From: Camillea tinctor
Lineage: Eukaryota; Ascomycota; Sordariomycetes; Xylariales; Xylariaceae
NCBI GenBank assembly: GCA_022578605.1
Contig: MU394103.1
Span: forward strand, 186,001-250,000
Length of the DNA stretch: 64,000 nt
Direction: 5' to 3'
Part shown: in pieces, positions 34,728-44,657 of the stretch
Position numbering within the stretch: the stretch's first letter is position 1
How the letters are laid out: each line of letters begins with the position of its first letter
Position numbers and translations under genes: made by a program
Notes under the pieces: generated by a model
Seen by the model: only the letters and a program-made list of their open reading frames with translations
Database searches by the model: none
Told to the model about the DNA's origin: nothing

Positions 34728-34855
34728 TGTCACGAGGGACCAAGCAAGTGCTTAGATAATCAATACGTTGTTGTGCGAGGAACTGACTACAACTATGGAT
34801 ATCATTGTTACCTATATACAAGAATCTTCTTTGTTCCTTCCTAACCCCCTAACAT
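34728..34855 (-). repeat. Decayed copy of the 134-bp element
   Basis: It begins TGTCACGAGG, matching the reverse-complement end of the element. It then shows ACGTTGTTGTGCGAGGAACT and, later, TCTTTGTTCCTTCCTAACC, aligning with the inverted copy at 8870-9003 (CGTTGTTGCATGAGGAACT, TTCTTTGTTCTAAGG). The middle is strongly diverged with C-to-T-type changes. The right boundary is approximate. Confidence 0.5.
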
Positions 34856-35507
34856 TAGCGTTCAGTTCTTTAAGCAAGGAAGGAGACGGTTATAGCGATT
34901 AACACATTATTTCGCGTTGCTTTCATTTAAATGATTTTATACAATTAAATAGTGCGATGGTCCGGTGTTGTCGACCAGGGGCTAAGGTCTCTAGTTCCTC
35001 ACAGCCTCATGCACCTTAGGGTAGGAGGTATCCTCTATCCCCAGTTCAATATTATTATTACTTTTATATTATCTACGTGTTTCTCTATTGAATCAAAGTT
35101 AACCCATAATTATATTTTGATATATAGTTAAGAATTGTCAGAGGAGAAGCTATTCACTGTATACAGCGGCCCTGCCCTCCACCCACCTTCTAGTCTTGGG
35201 AAAGACTAAGCATCTATTTATGTTCCCTTCCACCTTCACACTACTGCTTCTGTATGTTCTATAGGATGTACGTAGCTTTATCCACAATGTGAAATTAATG
35301 TAAGGCTCGAAATAATAGCTAAAAAGGAAAAGGCTATAATAAAATTTTAGCCTCTATATGAATATATTTACAATTGTATCATGTTGAATATTTAATTTTA
35401 GTAGCCTACTGGATATGTAGGTTATATGTTATGTTGAGCTGTACACTCTGTTTTGATCCCTTACGTGATGTAGTACGAAGTTCAATATTGAAAAAATAGG
35501 ACTAATA
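34856..35507. other. AT-biased gene-free stretch
   Basis: No gene is visible. A CTAGTTCCTCACAG segment near 34992 recalls the end of the 134-bp element and may be another fragment. Confidence 0.35.
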
Positions 35508-35989
35508 CGGTTGACCATAGCGCATTGTTGGAAAAAACTATTTTTTTCATTAAGTTGACCCCTAACGTGAAAATAGTATGCATATATACCATATAATTAT
35601 GCATATAAACAAAAAGATATAAGCTTAACGAAAAGCTAAATATTCTAGTCGGCGCACTAAGTTAGCTACTTAAGTATTGTTAGCAACTAATACTTTTTTT
35701 TAAAGTTAGCAACTATAACATTTTTATAATATCAGCAACTAAGTTAGTAACAAAAAAATTTTTAAAATAAAAAAATAAAAAAATAAAAAAATAAAAAAAT
35801 AAAAAAATAAAAAAATAAAAAAATAAAAAAATAAAAAAATAAAAAAATAAAAAAATAAATAAAAGTTACTAATAGCTATAATATTATAATATCGACTTTA
35901 TGTATTTAAAGAAAGTAGAAAAATAAGGATATGGGGTATGCCTAGTTATAGAAAATGAGTTTTTTCCAACAATGCGCTATGGTCAACCG
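35508..35989. mobile_element. 482-bp MITE with perfect 32-bp terminal inverted repeats
   Basis: The left end, CGGTTGACCATAGCGCATTG..., spans 35508-35539. It is the exact reverse complement of 35958-35989 over 32 bp. TA dinucleotides flank both sides (35506-35507 and 35990-35991), as for Tc1/mariner-type insertion. The interior is very AT-rich, codes for nothing and contains an 8-bp (TAAAAAAA)n array. Perfect ends suggest recent activity. Confidence 0.85.
35768..35856. repeat. (TAAAAAAA)n array inside the MITE
   Basis: T residues recur every 8 bases from 35768 to 35856, giving about twelve uninterrupted TAAAAAAA units. Confidence 0.85.
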
Positions 35990-35991
35990 TA

Positions 35992-36705
35992 GACTAAGTG
36001 CATGAGACATTCCTATTCCTGGTTTTTCCGTTTTCAGTGTTTCTCGGCCAAAGTTGGTTGTGTTATAACGCCCATTCGCAGCAAACAACTCTTAATACAA
36101 GCCTTGTCTAACCTTTACACATGCTACCTATACTGGGGGTCAGCCCCCATTTGTATTTATTCTTGGAATACTATTTGCTAATATCGGGATTCATGACTGC
36201 TATTTAGCTACTAGTGGAGTAGACGTAGCACACGAGGTTAAGGCTAAGTTCCTTTTTTCTCTATACTAGATTGAACGTGCAGATTTATATTATGGGTTGA
36301 TTCATCACAAATCGCCCCGGCTTACAATATATCACTACTTGAATGCTTAGTATTTGCCTAGTAATCGTGGCTGATGCCACAGGCCGTGATGTGTTGGGAA
36401 GTAGGGGCGAGTCCTGATATTCCATGACCGGGCGGCTACATGCTGTTACGGTCCAGTGTCACCACCTAGTTTAGATACAACCAATTATATTTTTAACAGA
36501 AAGCTTCCTAATGATATGTTGGTCATTGTTGTCTAATTTTGTTTTAAATGTGGTACGTCTCTTTTCTGGAACGCAATATTCAGGCAAGCAGGCGTTGAAA
36601 TGAACTACTTATTTACGCTTCATAGGCTAGCCCATAGGTAAAGTGTATTTTCTAATGCTAGCCTGCTTAAAAGCCAGACAATAATTTCGTTACACACGGC
36701 GCAAT
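35992..36705. other. Gene-free stretch
   Basis: Ordinary composition and no motif-bearing frame. It precedes the broken gene beginning about 36706. Confidence 0.4.
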
Positions 36706-37971
36706 GTGTTCTGTCCAGCTGACTATCTTCGTCCTATATCTTGGCCAGAGTTCTACCCCATTCTATTCCACGGTGAAGGCCAGAAACCTACATACGTGAT
36801 AGTCAGTGTTTCAACAGCAGTTGATAATACTCGCCATCCTTACACCCATTGCGTTACCTCTCGAGGGTGTACTCATTTCTTCAGAAACGCAACCAACTAC
36901 TATCTCAAGACCGAGGAGACACCGATTGCTAGTGGGTTCTGTTTAAGATCTGTAATTTACAAGAGCCTTGTCTGCCCTACACCACGAGGCAATCAGCTAT
37001 TTACCATGGCTGACCATAATGGGAGGACTTTAGTCTCCCTAATCTCAATGACAGCTATGGTCACATCCTCGATTTGGTGATGCCGCCACACCAAGGGCAA
37101 GTCCCACTGGCCGATCAAGTGTTTGCGGATGTTACTGCCGACAAGCCCGTCAGCTTTAAAGACCTTGTTAGCTGGAACCATGCTATAATGAAACCGACTC
37201 TCGAATTCGCGAAATCATGTCTCGAACTACAGCCGGGTATCGTCGTCCGCTCCGAGGTGCCAGCTAGAATTCCTGGACTTAAGAAATATGAAGCATCCCA
37301 TCTTATCGGTTTGGACAACTACCCGTCCACTCACCTGGTCGTGGGAAACGGGGGTGCCGGTTTCGAAATTTGACGTCAGGAGTCTCGTGGCTCAGCTTCC
37401 TCACAATAATACGGATGAGAAGATTGTATGGCCTCTAAGTCAACTAGCCAACGCCTGCAAGATTGCTCAGACTCGGTATGGATACATCCAGACGGAGGAA
37501 CATATGATAGTATGCCGTTTTAGTATTCATAACCGCGAAATCTGGAACGTGGCCTTGATGCCTATCCCATGGACCTGTTACGGCGCTGACAAGCTCACGA
37601 CTGATCTTGCCCTGTGGTGGCTTGGCATGTTGGCAATGTCGGACTCCCGCCACCGCACCATAGTCAGGGAAGAAGAAATGGTTAGAATCAACGCTTGGGA
37701 GGAGACGAAACTTCCTGATGGAAGCTTGTTGCGACGCCATCAGTACTCCAACATTCAGAGACTCGTGGATCCGCCATCCCCGCGGGATAACGGGGGAGAC
37801 CTTGTCGTAGCCCCCGATGCAAACTTCTGGTCCGCACTCAACCCTTCCTTCGTTGCTGCCTATCAAACTCTCGGGTCGCACATCGAGCCGGGAAACACGC
37901 ATGAGTCTGAATTCTATGACAGTGGTGAGAATTATCCAAGCAGCTGGGTGAACGAGGCTCAGGGAAATTAG
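36706..37971 (+). pseudogene. Frame-broken member of an uncharacterised fungal protein family
   Basis: Three consecutive plus-strand frames look like parts of one protein. The first (36706 to about 37050) holds THCVTSRGCTHFFRNATNYY. The second (about 37018-37373) holds NDSYGHILDLVMPPHQ and YPSTHLVVGN. The third (about 37340-37971) holds SKFDVRSLVAQL, PLSQLANACKIAQTRYGYI and ADKLTTDLALWWLGMLAMS. The last part matches a conserved block I recognise from uncharacterised, often multicopy proteins of filamentous ascomycetes (ANACK-x-A-x-TRYG / TTDLALWWL). No clean introns join the frames. The second break lies at a GGGGG run (37350-37354), where losing one G restores continuity. Either there are two frameshifts (a pseudogene) or there are sequence errors. 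The 5' end may also be truncated. No function is known to me. Confidence 0.5.
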
Positions 37972-38986
37972 AAAGTTCAGGTTGTGCGGCTTTACACTGT
38001 GTGTTGTCTGTTTTTTTCTCCTTTTTCTTTCCCCTCGTTCCCCTTTTCTCTTATTATCATTATTCTTTCCTTTGTTAATTCACGTCTTGTGCTATGACGC
38101 ACGAACTATGTCACGTCCGTGTTCCAAGTGTCGAGTCGTGATAATTCATGTAGCGTTACTTAGTCTCTCATTTAGATAGTCGTGGAGTACCCTATAGATG
38201 TGTTACGACCCACCTATCGTGGAGTTGCTGGAAACAGAATAACTGGCATTTCAGCATGCAGTTATAAGGCTAACCATTCCTGAAGGGGAATGTAACTGCA
38301 GCCAACGCAGTCATATCTGCGTAGCTGCGTAACTGCGGTAGCTATGTACGTAATTAAGGTCTATAAAAGTTAGCGATATTTCCTAAAGTCACTCATTCTT
38401 CAGCTATTAATCTAAGGCTTATTTCTTCTTTGGAATCAATAGCGAGAGTCTTACAAATCCCTCTGACGAGCACTTAGTGAAGATATCCGAATCAATCTCG
38501 CCTCACTGTATACCTTAAAGTCAAGACTACATAGTACGTGACCTACCTAGTGAAAAGGGTAGCTGCGTTTTAAAATAACATTTTTTCCGTTACTTGCGGC
38601 TCCATGAAATAAATAGGTCGTAACGGAAAAGCTATGTATGATGCACTAGTCATACACGATAAATTGAAGGTTAGTTATAATATGCGATATTACATGTGAT
38701 TTATTATGACACCAACTATACTACCGACTTCGGGGGCATATTCTAAATACATTTGATGAATTAAATACCGAAATAGATATCTGGATGGTTAGCGAAGGTG
38801 CCGTGAGCTTTGTCATGATATATTAGGCAAATGGCTACATGGGAAGGCATACACTATGAAGTGTTAACGAAGTACTAAGACTTAGTTCGCTGACATACTT
38901 ATAATAATTATAAATCTTACTCGTCTACAATGTACTGTATTAATTCCTAGCTTGACTTAGAGTTTAGCCCCCTAAGTACCCTAAGA
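37972..38986. other. Intergenic with a possible solo LTR or small TIR element
   Basis: Starting at 38201, TGTTACGACCC opens a stretch with a GCTGCGTA cluster (38320-38340) and a TATAAAAG box at about 38361. GGTCGTAAC at 38616-38624 is the inverse of GTTACGACC at 38202-38210. A separate 11-bp inverted pair, TTTTCCGTTAC / GTAACGGAAAA, lies at 38583-38593 and 38620-38630. I see no clear target duplication, so the nature is open. There is no gene. Confidence 0.35.
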
Positions 38987-40247
38987 TTAGATATCTAAGT
39001 AGCCACAATAACTTTTTGCTCTGGGAAAGATATTCCCGTCCTTGTAATACCACTCGAGTGAAGTGCCGCCTACTGCTAGCCTTAGGCGTGCGGCCTTGGT
39101 GCTGCTGCCGTTATAGTACCACCTAGATGGTTTGACATCGAGCCTTTTCTGGCGCATCTTAGAGACTCTTCCGGGAATTCGGGATTTTTGGCCTGCTGGT
39201 CCGCAATGTTGCCAGTCATATTGTCTCGGGTCAGCGAACGAGTAGACACGCTCCCTATTTGGTGTGCTTCTTAGGTTATATTTTATTTTACAACCGTTAC
39301 CTCTAGGATAGGCGTAAACCGAAACTTGTTTCTTCCTGTTCTTAGGTTCTTCATTCCACTCATGTATCATGAGATCGAAATCCCAGTAGTCCATCATGCT
39401 AAATTTGAAGGCCTCATACTCCATGGCGGAGATATGCTTAGGGTTAAGATGAGGGTTTAACTCCGGATTGAGCATGTAATGCGGGGAGGTGATGGCAGTG
39501 CTAAAGTCGGCGATCTTGCCGCTTATAATCTGTCGATGCCCCACGTCGATGTGAATGATGCCTAACTGCTGTAGTTGGACGATATTTCGGAGGATCCTGC
39601 TCGCATTTCTGGCTCGTAAATCTTCCTCCCCTCTGCCGAACTCCTTAACGAGGCCTCGTATGGGCGGGAGCTTGCCACCCTTGCCGACGTAGCGAGAGCG
39701 GAGCTCAGCATCGGAGGAATCCATGTCCCCCGTAAACTCGAGCTTGAGGTCACTAAACTGGGCCTGCAGAGCACGCTCATGCTCATCATCAAGGAGAACA
39801 TATCCAAAACACTGGACAGCCAACTCTTCGTGGCCGGCTTCCTTGAGGCGGCCAAAGGCCCGGCACTCGGCGCTGAAGGGTTCGGAATAATTGCCAAAGG
39901 CAGTCATTTCCTCCAGGTTCAAGTCATGGTCATCGTCCATGTAATGTAGAGCAGGACCCAGCCAGTCACCGTCGTAACAAAACCTAAACTATACGAATAA
40001 ATCAGTTCGTAAGTCGCGACATCTTCCTTCACCATATTACTTCACTAGAAGATGTGCTTACGAGTTTCAGAGCATAAACCTGCCCAAGAATTCTGACCTT
40101 CACGACATGCGAATGAAGGCCCTCGCCAAGATACTCGAGAAATTCAATCTTCTGGGGGCCCCTGAAGTCAAAGGGCTCCATTTTAGGGCCATCGCAGTGC
40201 GGCAAAGGACGCAGATCAGCGAGAGACTCGGGCAAGTCTGGAAACAT
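38987..40247 (-). CDS. FTA2-like protein with a kinase fold (kinetochore Sim4 subunit family)
   Basis: There are two exons, 40247-40062 and 39988-38987 (395 aa), with a phase-0 73-bp intron (GTAAGC...CGTATAG). The protein shows a reduced protein-kinase outline. There is a glycine-loop-like LGEGLHSHVVKV (40-51) and a VAIK-type Lys61 in YALKL. HIDVGHRQ stands where HRD is expected and KIADFST where DFG is expected. The block YSEPF..ECRAFGRLKEAG..ELAVQCFGYVLL between them is typical of the fungal family annotated as kinetochore Sim4 complex subunit FTA2. Fission yeast Fta2 is a centromere component, but most filamentous-fungal members are expanded paralogues whose link to the kinetochore is unproven. 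The altered HRD/DFG motifs suggest a pseudokinase or an atypical kinase. The ATG at 40247 is the first in frame. Confidence 0.65.
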
Positions 40248-41052
40248 GGCGGGCGAGGGCGGGAAAAGGTGGTTTGGGTTGAAATGGTTGATGTTAAGGG
40301 CAGAGGCTGGAGGGCATGTCTGTCTAATTTATAGCCAGCCATTATCATGATCATTGCGGTATGGGCTTTCTTTTTAATGGTGATGGGGATATTCCAATCG
40401 AATTTATGGATCAATCTACCAAGAGCTATCCTAGTGTAGAGCGAGGAATGTTAGTGGAATAACTGACTAGTACCTAATTGAACGATGGAGGAATTTGGGG
40501 TAGATGTGGAGGTAGATTTGGGGTAAATTTAGGGGTAGATTTGGAGATAGATCTGTGATGGATTTCAATGAGATGGCAGGGATGGATTCTCTAAAAATAA
40601 CAACAGGGGGTGGGGGGATGGGGAGTCTGTGCAGTTCGGTTAGTTGGTTAGTTGGTTAGCTGGTTAGTTGCATAGGCTACATAGCCGTAGCCTAGTTGCA
40701 AAGTACTCCACCACCACCTGAGAACGCGTCGGCAGAACATCGTCATCGGACTCCACCCAAAAGCTGACTGATCTCACCTTCCCCTTAGCCGACATCGAGT
40801 TGTCTAGATCGACTTTCAAGTACCTGTCAAATAGCTGTCAAACACCTGACCTAGTTAACTCCGAGTGGTCGAGCTAACTAAACCTAAGCATAAACATAAA
40901 CCTAAACCCCTGAATTGTTACAACTTGCAGTTCCGAAGGGGAAAAAAAAAAGGGGGGGGAGGTACCCTTTGCAACGATCCTGAGTTGTTGCCAATAGATG
41001 AAGCCCCATGTTAGTACCTAAACCTAGGTTATCTTGAAGGTCCCAAACTGAC
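40248..41052. other. Divergent intergenic region
   Basis: Shared upstream region of the FTA2-like gene (minus) and the ankyrin gene (plus). It contains iterated GGGTAGATTTGG / GTTAGTTG short repeats (40495-40670) and no gene. Confidence 0.5.
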
Positions 41053-41775
41053 ATGCCTCGCTTTAGGATTGATCCATCATTGAGACTGCGTCGCGCAGTC
41101 CATTCTAACGACGACTTGCTGGTGCGACGCATCATCAAGTCTCATCCGGACCTCATCCACAACCCGGATCAATCTCCCAATGGATTGTCCAACTCTAACC
41201 TTCATTTGGCTGCCAGTCTGGGTTATCTAGAGGTATCCAAGACCTTGGTCGAGCTTGGTCATGAGCTCCCTACCCCAGCCCTGAACGAGAACCATCAAAC
41301 CGCTCTCATGCTCGCAGCCGCTGCTGGCCATAACGAGATAATCCATTTCCTCTGCGAGTATGATCCTTCCTGCATCTTGCGCCGCGATTCCCGTGGACGG
41401 GACGCTATCATGGAAGCGAGCCTGGGAGGACACGACACTGCCGTTCAATTGCTGCTCACCTTCGCACCGGGAGGCGCCCAAGCGGCTCTTCAGAACGCCG
41501 ACGTGGACGGGAACACCGCCCTTCATTTTGCAAGCAGCAATGGGAACATCAACGTCCTGCAGATTCTCCTCATTGCCGGCGCCGACCCCGATAGGCGGAA
41601 TGTCTGGAGCTGGAATGCCGTCTCCTACAGTGCCACCGTCCAGTCCGAGGTTGCCCTCAAGAGCTTCGTCGCTGCTGAGAAAGATAAGCGCAGACAAATA
41701 AAAACCGGCACTAGCGAAAGCAAAAGAGCTGCTGGCCTGCGGGTGGTCGACCAGGACAGCGAGAGCAACGAGTGA
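41053..41775 (+). CDS. Ankyrin-repeat protein, TORC2 subunit Avo2-like
   Basis: A single exon of 240 aa. The N-terminus RIDPSLRLRRAVHSNDDLLVRRIIKSHPDL is followed by four to five ankyrin repeats. Recognisable units are SNLHLAASLGYLEVSKTLVELG, TALMLAAAAGHNEIIHFLCEY, DAIMEASLGGHDTAVQLLL and NTALHFASSNGNINVLQILLIAGADP. A basic C-terminal tail follows. The opening segment, the repeat order and the length agree with fungal proteins annotated as the TOR complex 2 subunit Avo2. In yeast Avo2 is a non-essential TORC2 component at the plasma membrane, tied to actin and sphingolipid control. Ankyrin proteins are easy to over-assign, so the Avo2 name rests on the N-terminus. The start ATG (ACATGCC) gives a compact first repeat. 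No lesion is visible. Confidence 0.7.
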   Translation: MPRFRIDPSLRLRRAVHSNDDLLVRRIIKSHPDLIHNPDQSPNGLSNSNLHLAASLGYLEVSKTLVELGHELPTPALNENHQTALMLAAAAGHNEIIHFLCEYDPSCILRRDSRGRDAIMEASLGGHDTAVQLLLTFAPGGAQAALQNADVDGNTALHFASSNGNINVLQILLIAGADPDRRNVWSWNAVSYSATVQSEVALKSFVAAEKDKRRQIKTGTSESKRAAGLRVVDQDSESNE

Positions 41776-43216
41776 TGACGTGGTGGCGACCTTCCCGTTT
41801 CCATCTTCATCTAATGCCTACTCGACTTCGCAAGGTTATGGGAACTTCCGTAATCCAGCCATGACAAACTCTCCTGTCTAGAATGGTTCTTAGATTCACT
41901 ACTTGGCTACCTTTGATTAGCTGCTTCATCCTACGGCTTGTTCCGGATCAGAATCTTCAATGCTGCCGTGACAAGCACTTAGTTTGCTCATCCACTGGGG
42001 GCTCTAATGACCTAGAAATTCCACTAAGCGTTCTATGGCCCATTCAATTGCAATATTATTATTTTTTTAGCGAAGCCAGAACAATTTCCTTCAGCACTGT
42101 TACTTCATCGGGAATAGTCACGATCTGCTCTTTAGCGAACGCTCGGCCCGCGCCGTGGAATGCTATGACATCTCGTTAATATGGGGTTTTAGACTATGTA
42201 GTGTTGTTTTGTTGTAGCCATTCTCGAAGGCTCCGCTCTGTCCTTTACTTGGTTGTATCATGTGGATGGCGTTGTCAGTTAAGCGAATGGCTCATACTAA
42301 ATAGTGAATAACTCGCATCTGTCAGCTTGACTCGAGAACTGTTTGGGGGGAAGAAACCAACCTAGGCTAGATGGTTTTTTTTCTTCCTCAACGCATACGA
42401 TAATCATTACCGTTTGTCTCATTCGCTAGTTGTATATAAGGTTTTTCGTTTGCTTCATCTCATCTGTTAAGTATAGCTAGTGATGGTAAGGGGTGAATAA
42501 AGCTCTGGTTCTTATCACCAGCTGTCAATGCTTCTGGCCCATCGGGTCATCAGTTCAATGCCCTCCGGCCAACCTCCGTTGCAGAGTGACTATTTAATAG
42601 TCATATCGAAGAGAAAATTTAAAATTTAATACATGTGTCCTTAAGCAATCGGATTGCCCATGAAACGGATACCTATTCTGCTCTTGATGGTCAATGCCAA
42701 GCTGGTAGTAAATAGAGCTTGTGTGGGGATTTGTTTGGGCTATCGATGATACCTAGTTTTTCGCGATGGTTGTTTGTCATATGGCCATAGGTATCTAATG
42801 ATGAATGTGCTTGGACCTACTACTGGTCATCACGGAGCTATACCGAGTTTAGTGAATCGTGAATAATATTATAAAAGGTTATCGAGCCAGTCATGTAATG
42901 TATAGCGTCCAATTTTCCAATGATATAAAACCTACAGAGATCCCCTTACTGGATAAACCATCTTTCTTCCTCACCATAACTCATCTTGACACATCAACTA
43001 GTCAACAACCTATCCTATCAACCCTACGTTAGCGAAATCATCTAGCAACATCAACAGAAGTATCAGACCATACAGTAGGTATTCCCCAGCATTTAAAAGT
43101 CGTCTCTTGGTAAGATTCATTGCACTATCAAAGCCCCAAGCTGTACTCCTTGCCCCATACCCTATATCCCATATCCTTTCAGTCATTCCACTTCAGCAGC
43201 TAGAGCCCAGGCCTAG
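41776..43216. other. Intergenic, no clear gene
   Basis: A 98-codon open frame (41883-42179) has no motif. The rest is ordinary spacer. Pyrimidine-rich DNA after about 42950 looks like the leader of the next gene. Confidence 0.4.
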
Positions 43217-44657
43217 TTGCAGAGCACCTTATTCACGGTGGATTCTCAATACATCCAACATACTACTGCTGATCTGCCCTACCCTGCCACGAAGCTGATA
43301 ATAGGGCAGCATCTCTGGGTTCATCGTTCTGGAAATTCCTGGGCCTGGCTGGTACAGGGAACGTTCTATGACGACGGTGATAACAAGCTCTGGCATATCG
43401 AGGTATTCCTTGGCTGCAGAGACGAGGACGACGACACAGAGGCTGACGCCGACGTTGTTTCCGAACCGGATATAACCTCAGGTAGTAACCTGTTATCAGT
43501 TTTGGAGTGAATGACTGTTTGCAATTAACTGATTTTTTTTTCCTTTTTTCCCTTTTTTCGCTTGTCTATAAAATTCTCCCCATAGCGTTTCAAGGGCGGG
43601 AACCATTAACCCATTTTCACCCGCCTGTCTTTGGTATAAATAAACTAACGTACCATGCTTTAAGATACTTCTACTACGCAAGACACCGATATCGTCTACC
43701 AATATCTCCCACCGGGCTTTAGTGTCGACAACAATACCAACCCAAACCTCTACTACAAAGTCCCAGAACCTTGGGATTTCGACGTTGAGGCACTCTTCGG
43801 ATCTGTTCCGAACAGCAACAACCCAACGACAAACGGCTTCCCGCGGACTAACCTTCCACCCGAGATGGCTGCTCAAGGAGCCGGCTGGAACACTCGGTTC
43901 GGCTGGGATAATGCTGACCCTGGTGCTAACCAAGGACAAGCATGGGGAAACCCAGCACCAACCTGGACAACCCCCATCGCAGGCACGTTACCTTCCCCCC
44001 TTCCCCCCATGTTCCCTCTTGGCGCCCTTGAACCATATAGCGAACTAGATAGCTTACATATATCTAGGAATACAACCCATACCCGTGGGCTACCAGCAAC
44101 CGGGCTGGAACTCCCAGCAACCGGTCTGGAGCCCCCAGCAGGTGGGCCCGACCTACGTGACCCCCGCCAACGGCTGCCAGCACCCAGTTCCCGTGTTCCC
44201 GGGGCAGGTGCCGCGGTGGCCGCAGCCGCACCCGGTGGTGCAGTCTGACGCGCCGGCGGCGCACCTAGCCAACTCGACGGGCGGCGCGGGCTGCGAGCCG
44301 GGGTACAACTACTTCTTCCCGGCGGAGCACACGAAGATCCACGTGATCAAGTCGACGACGCCGCCGTGGCGGGTGCCGGCGACGATGGCGCTGCACTACG
44401 GGGCGTACCACGTGCCGGCACGCACCACCGTTGCGGAGCTGCTGGCCGGCTTCGGCGCCGTCAACCCCTCCCGCAAGATGAACAAGGTCACCGAGGTGCT
44501 CGCCGGTGGCAACGGAAAGTGGTATAAGGGCCTTACCATCTCCGGCGACGAGAAGGAGGAGCTCAAGAAGACCCTCAAGGATATCGGTTGGGATGGTACC
44601 CGTACTGGACGCTCGGGTGAGAAGCCGGTCGTTTGGCTGTGGATCACTAAGGACTAG
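43217..44657 (+). CDS. Conserved fungal protein of unknown function with a GC-AG intron; 5' end unresolved
   Basis: The likely exons are ...43217-43481, 43665-43982 and 44068-44657. The first coding block (KLIIGQHLWVHRSGNSWAWLVQGTF, then an Asp/Glu run) has no in-frame ATG. The real start lies further upstream, or the protein begins at ATG 43865 (MAAQGAGWNTRFGWDN). The 43482-43664 intron uses GTAGTA...TTAAG. The 43983-44067 intron starts GC (CAG|GCACGT) and is the only way I found to keep the frame into the Pro/Gln-rich linker (GYQQPGWNSQQPVW). The C-terminal ~130 aa are compact and conserved-looking: GYNYFFPAEHTKIHVIKSTT, ALHYGAYHVPARTTVAELLAGF, and a WYKGLTI..DEKEELKKTLKDIGWD end. I know this only as an uncharacterised Pezizomycotina domain. 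It is GC-rich relative to its flanks. Confidence 0.55.

Noticed and set aside
35768..35856. Regular repeat considered as a CRISPR-like array
   Set aside because: The 8-bp unit has no spacers and lies within a fungal MITE.
36706..37971. Joining the three frames by introns
   Set aside because: Candidate donors and acceptors (for example 36951-37050 and 37332-37372) gave wrong phases or removed conserved residues.
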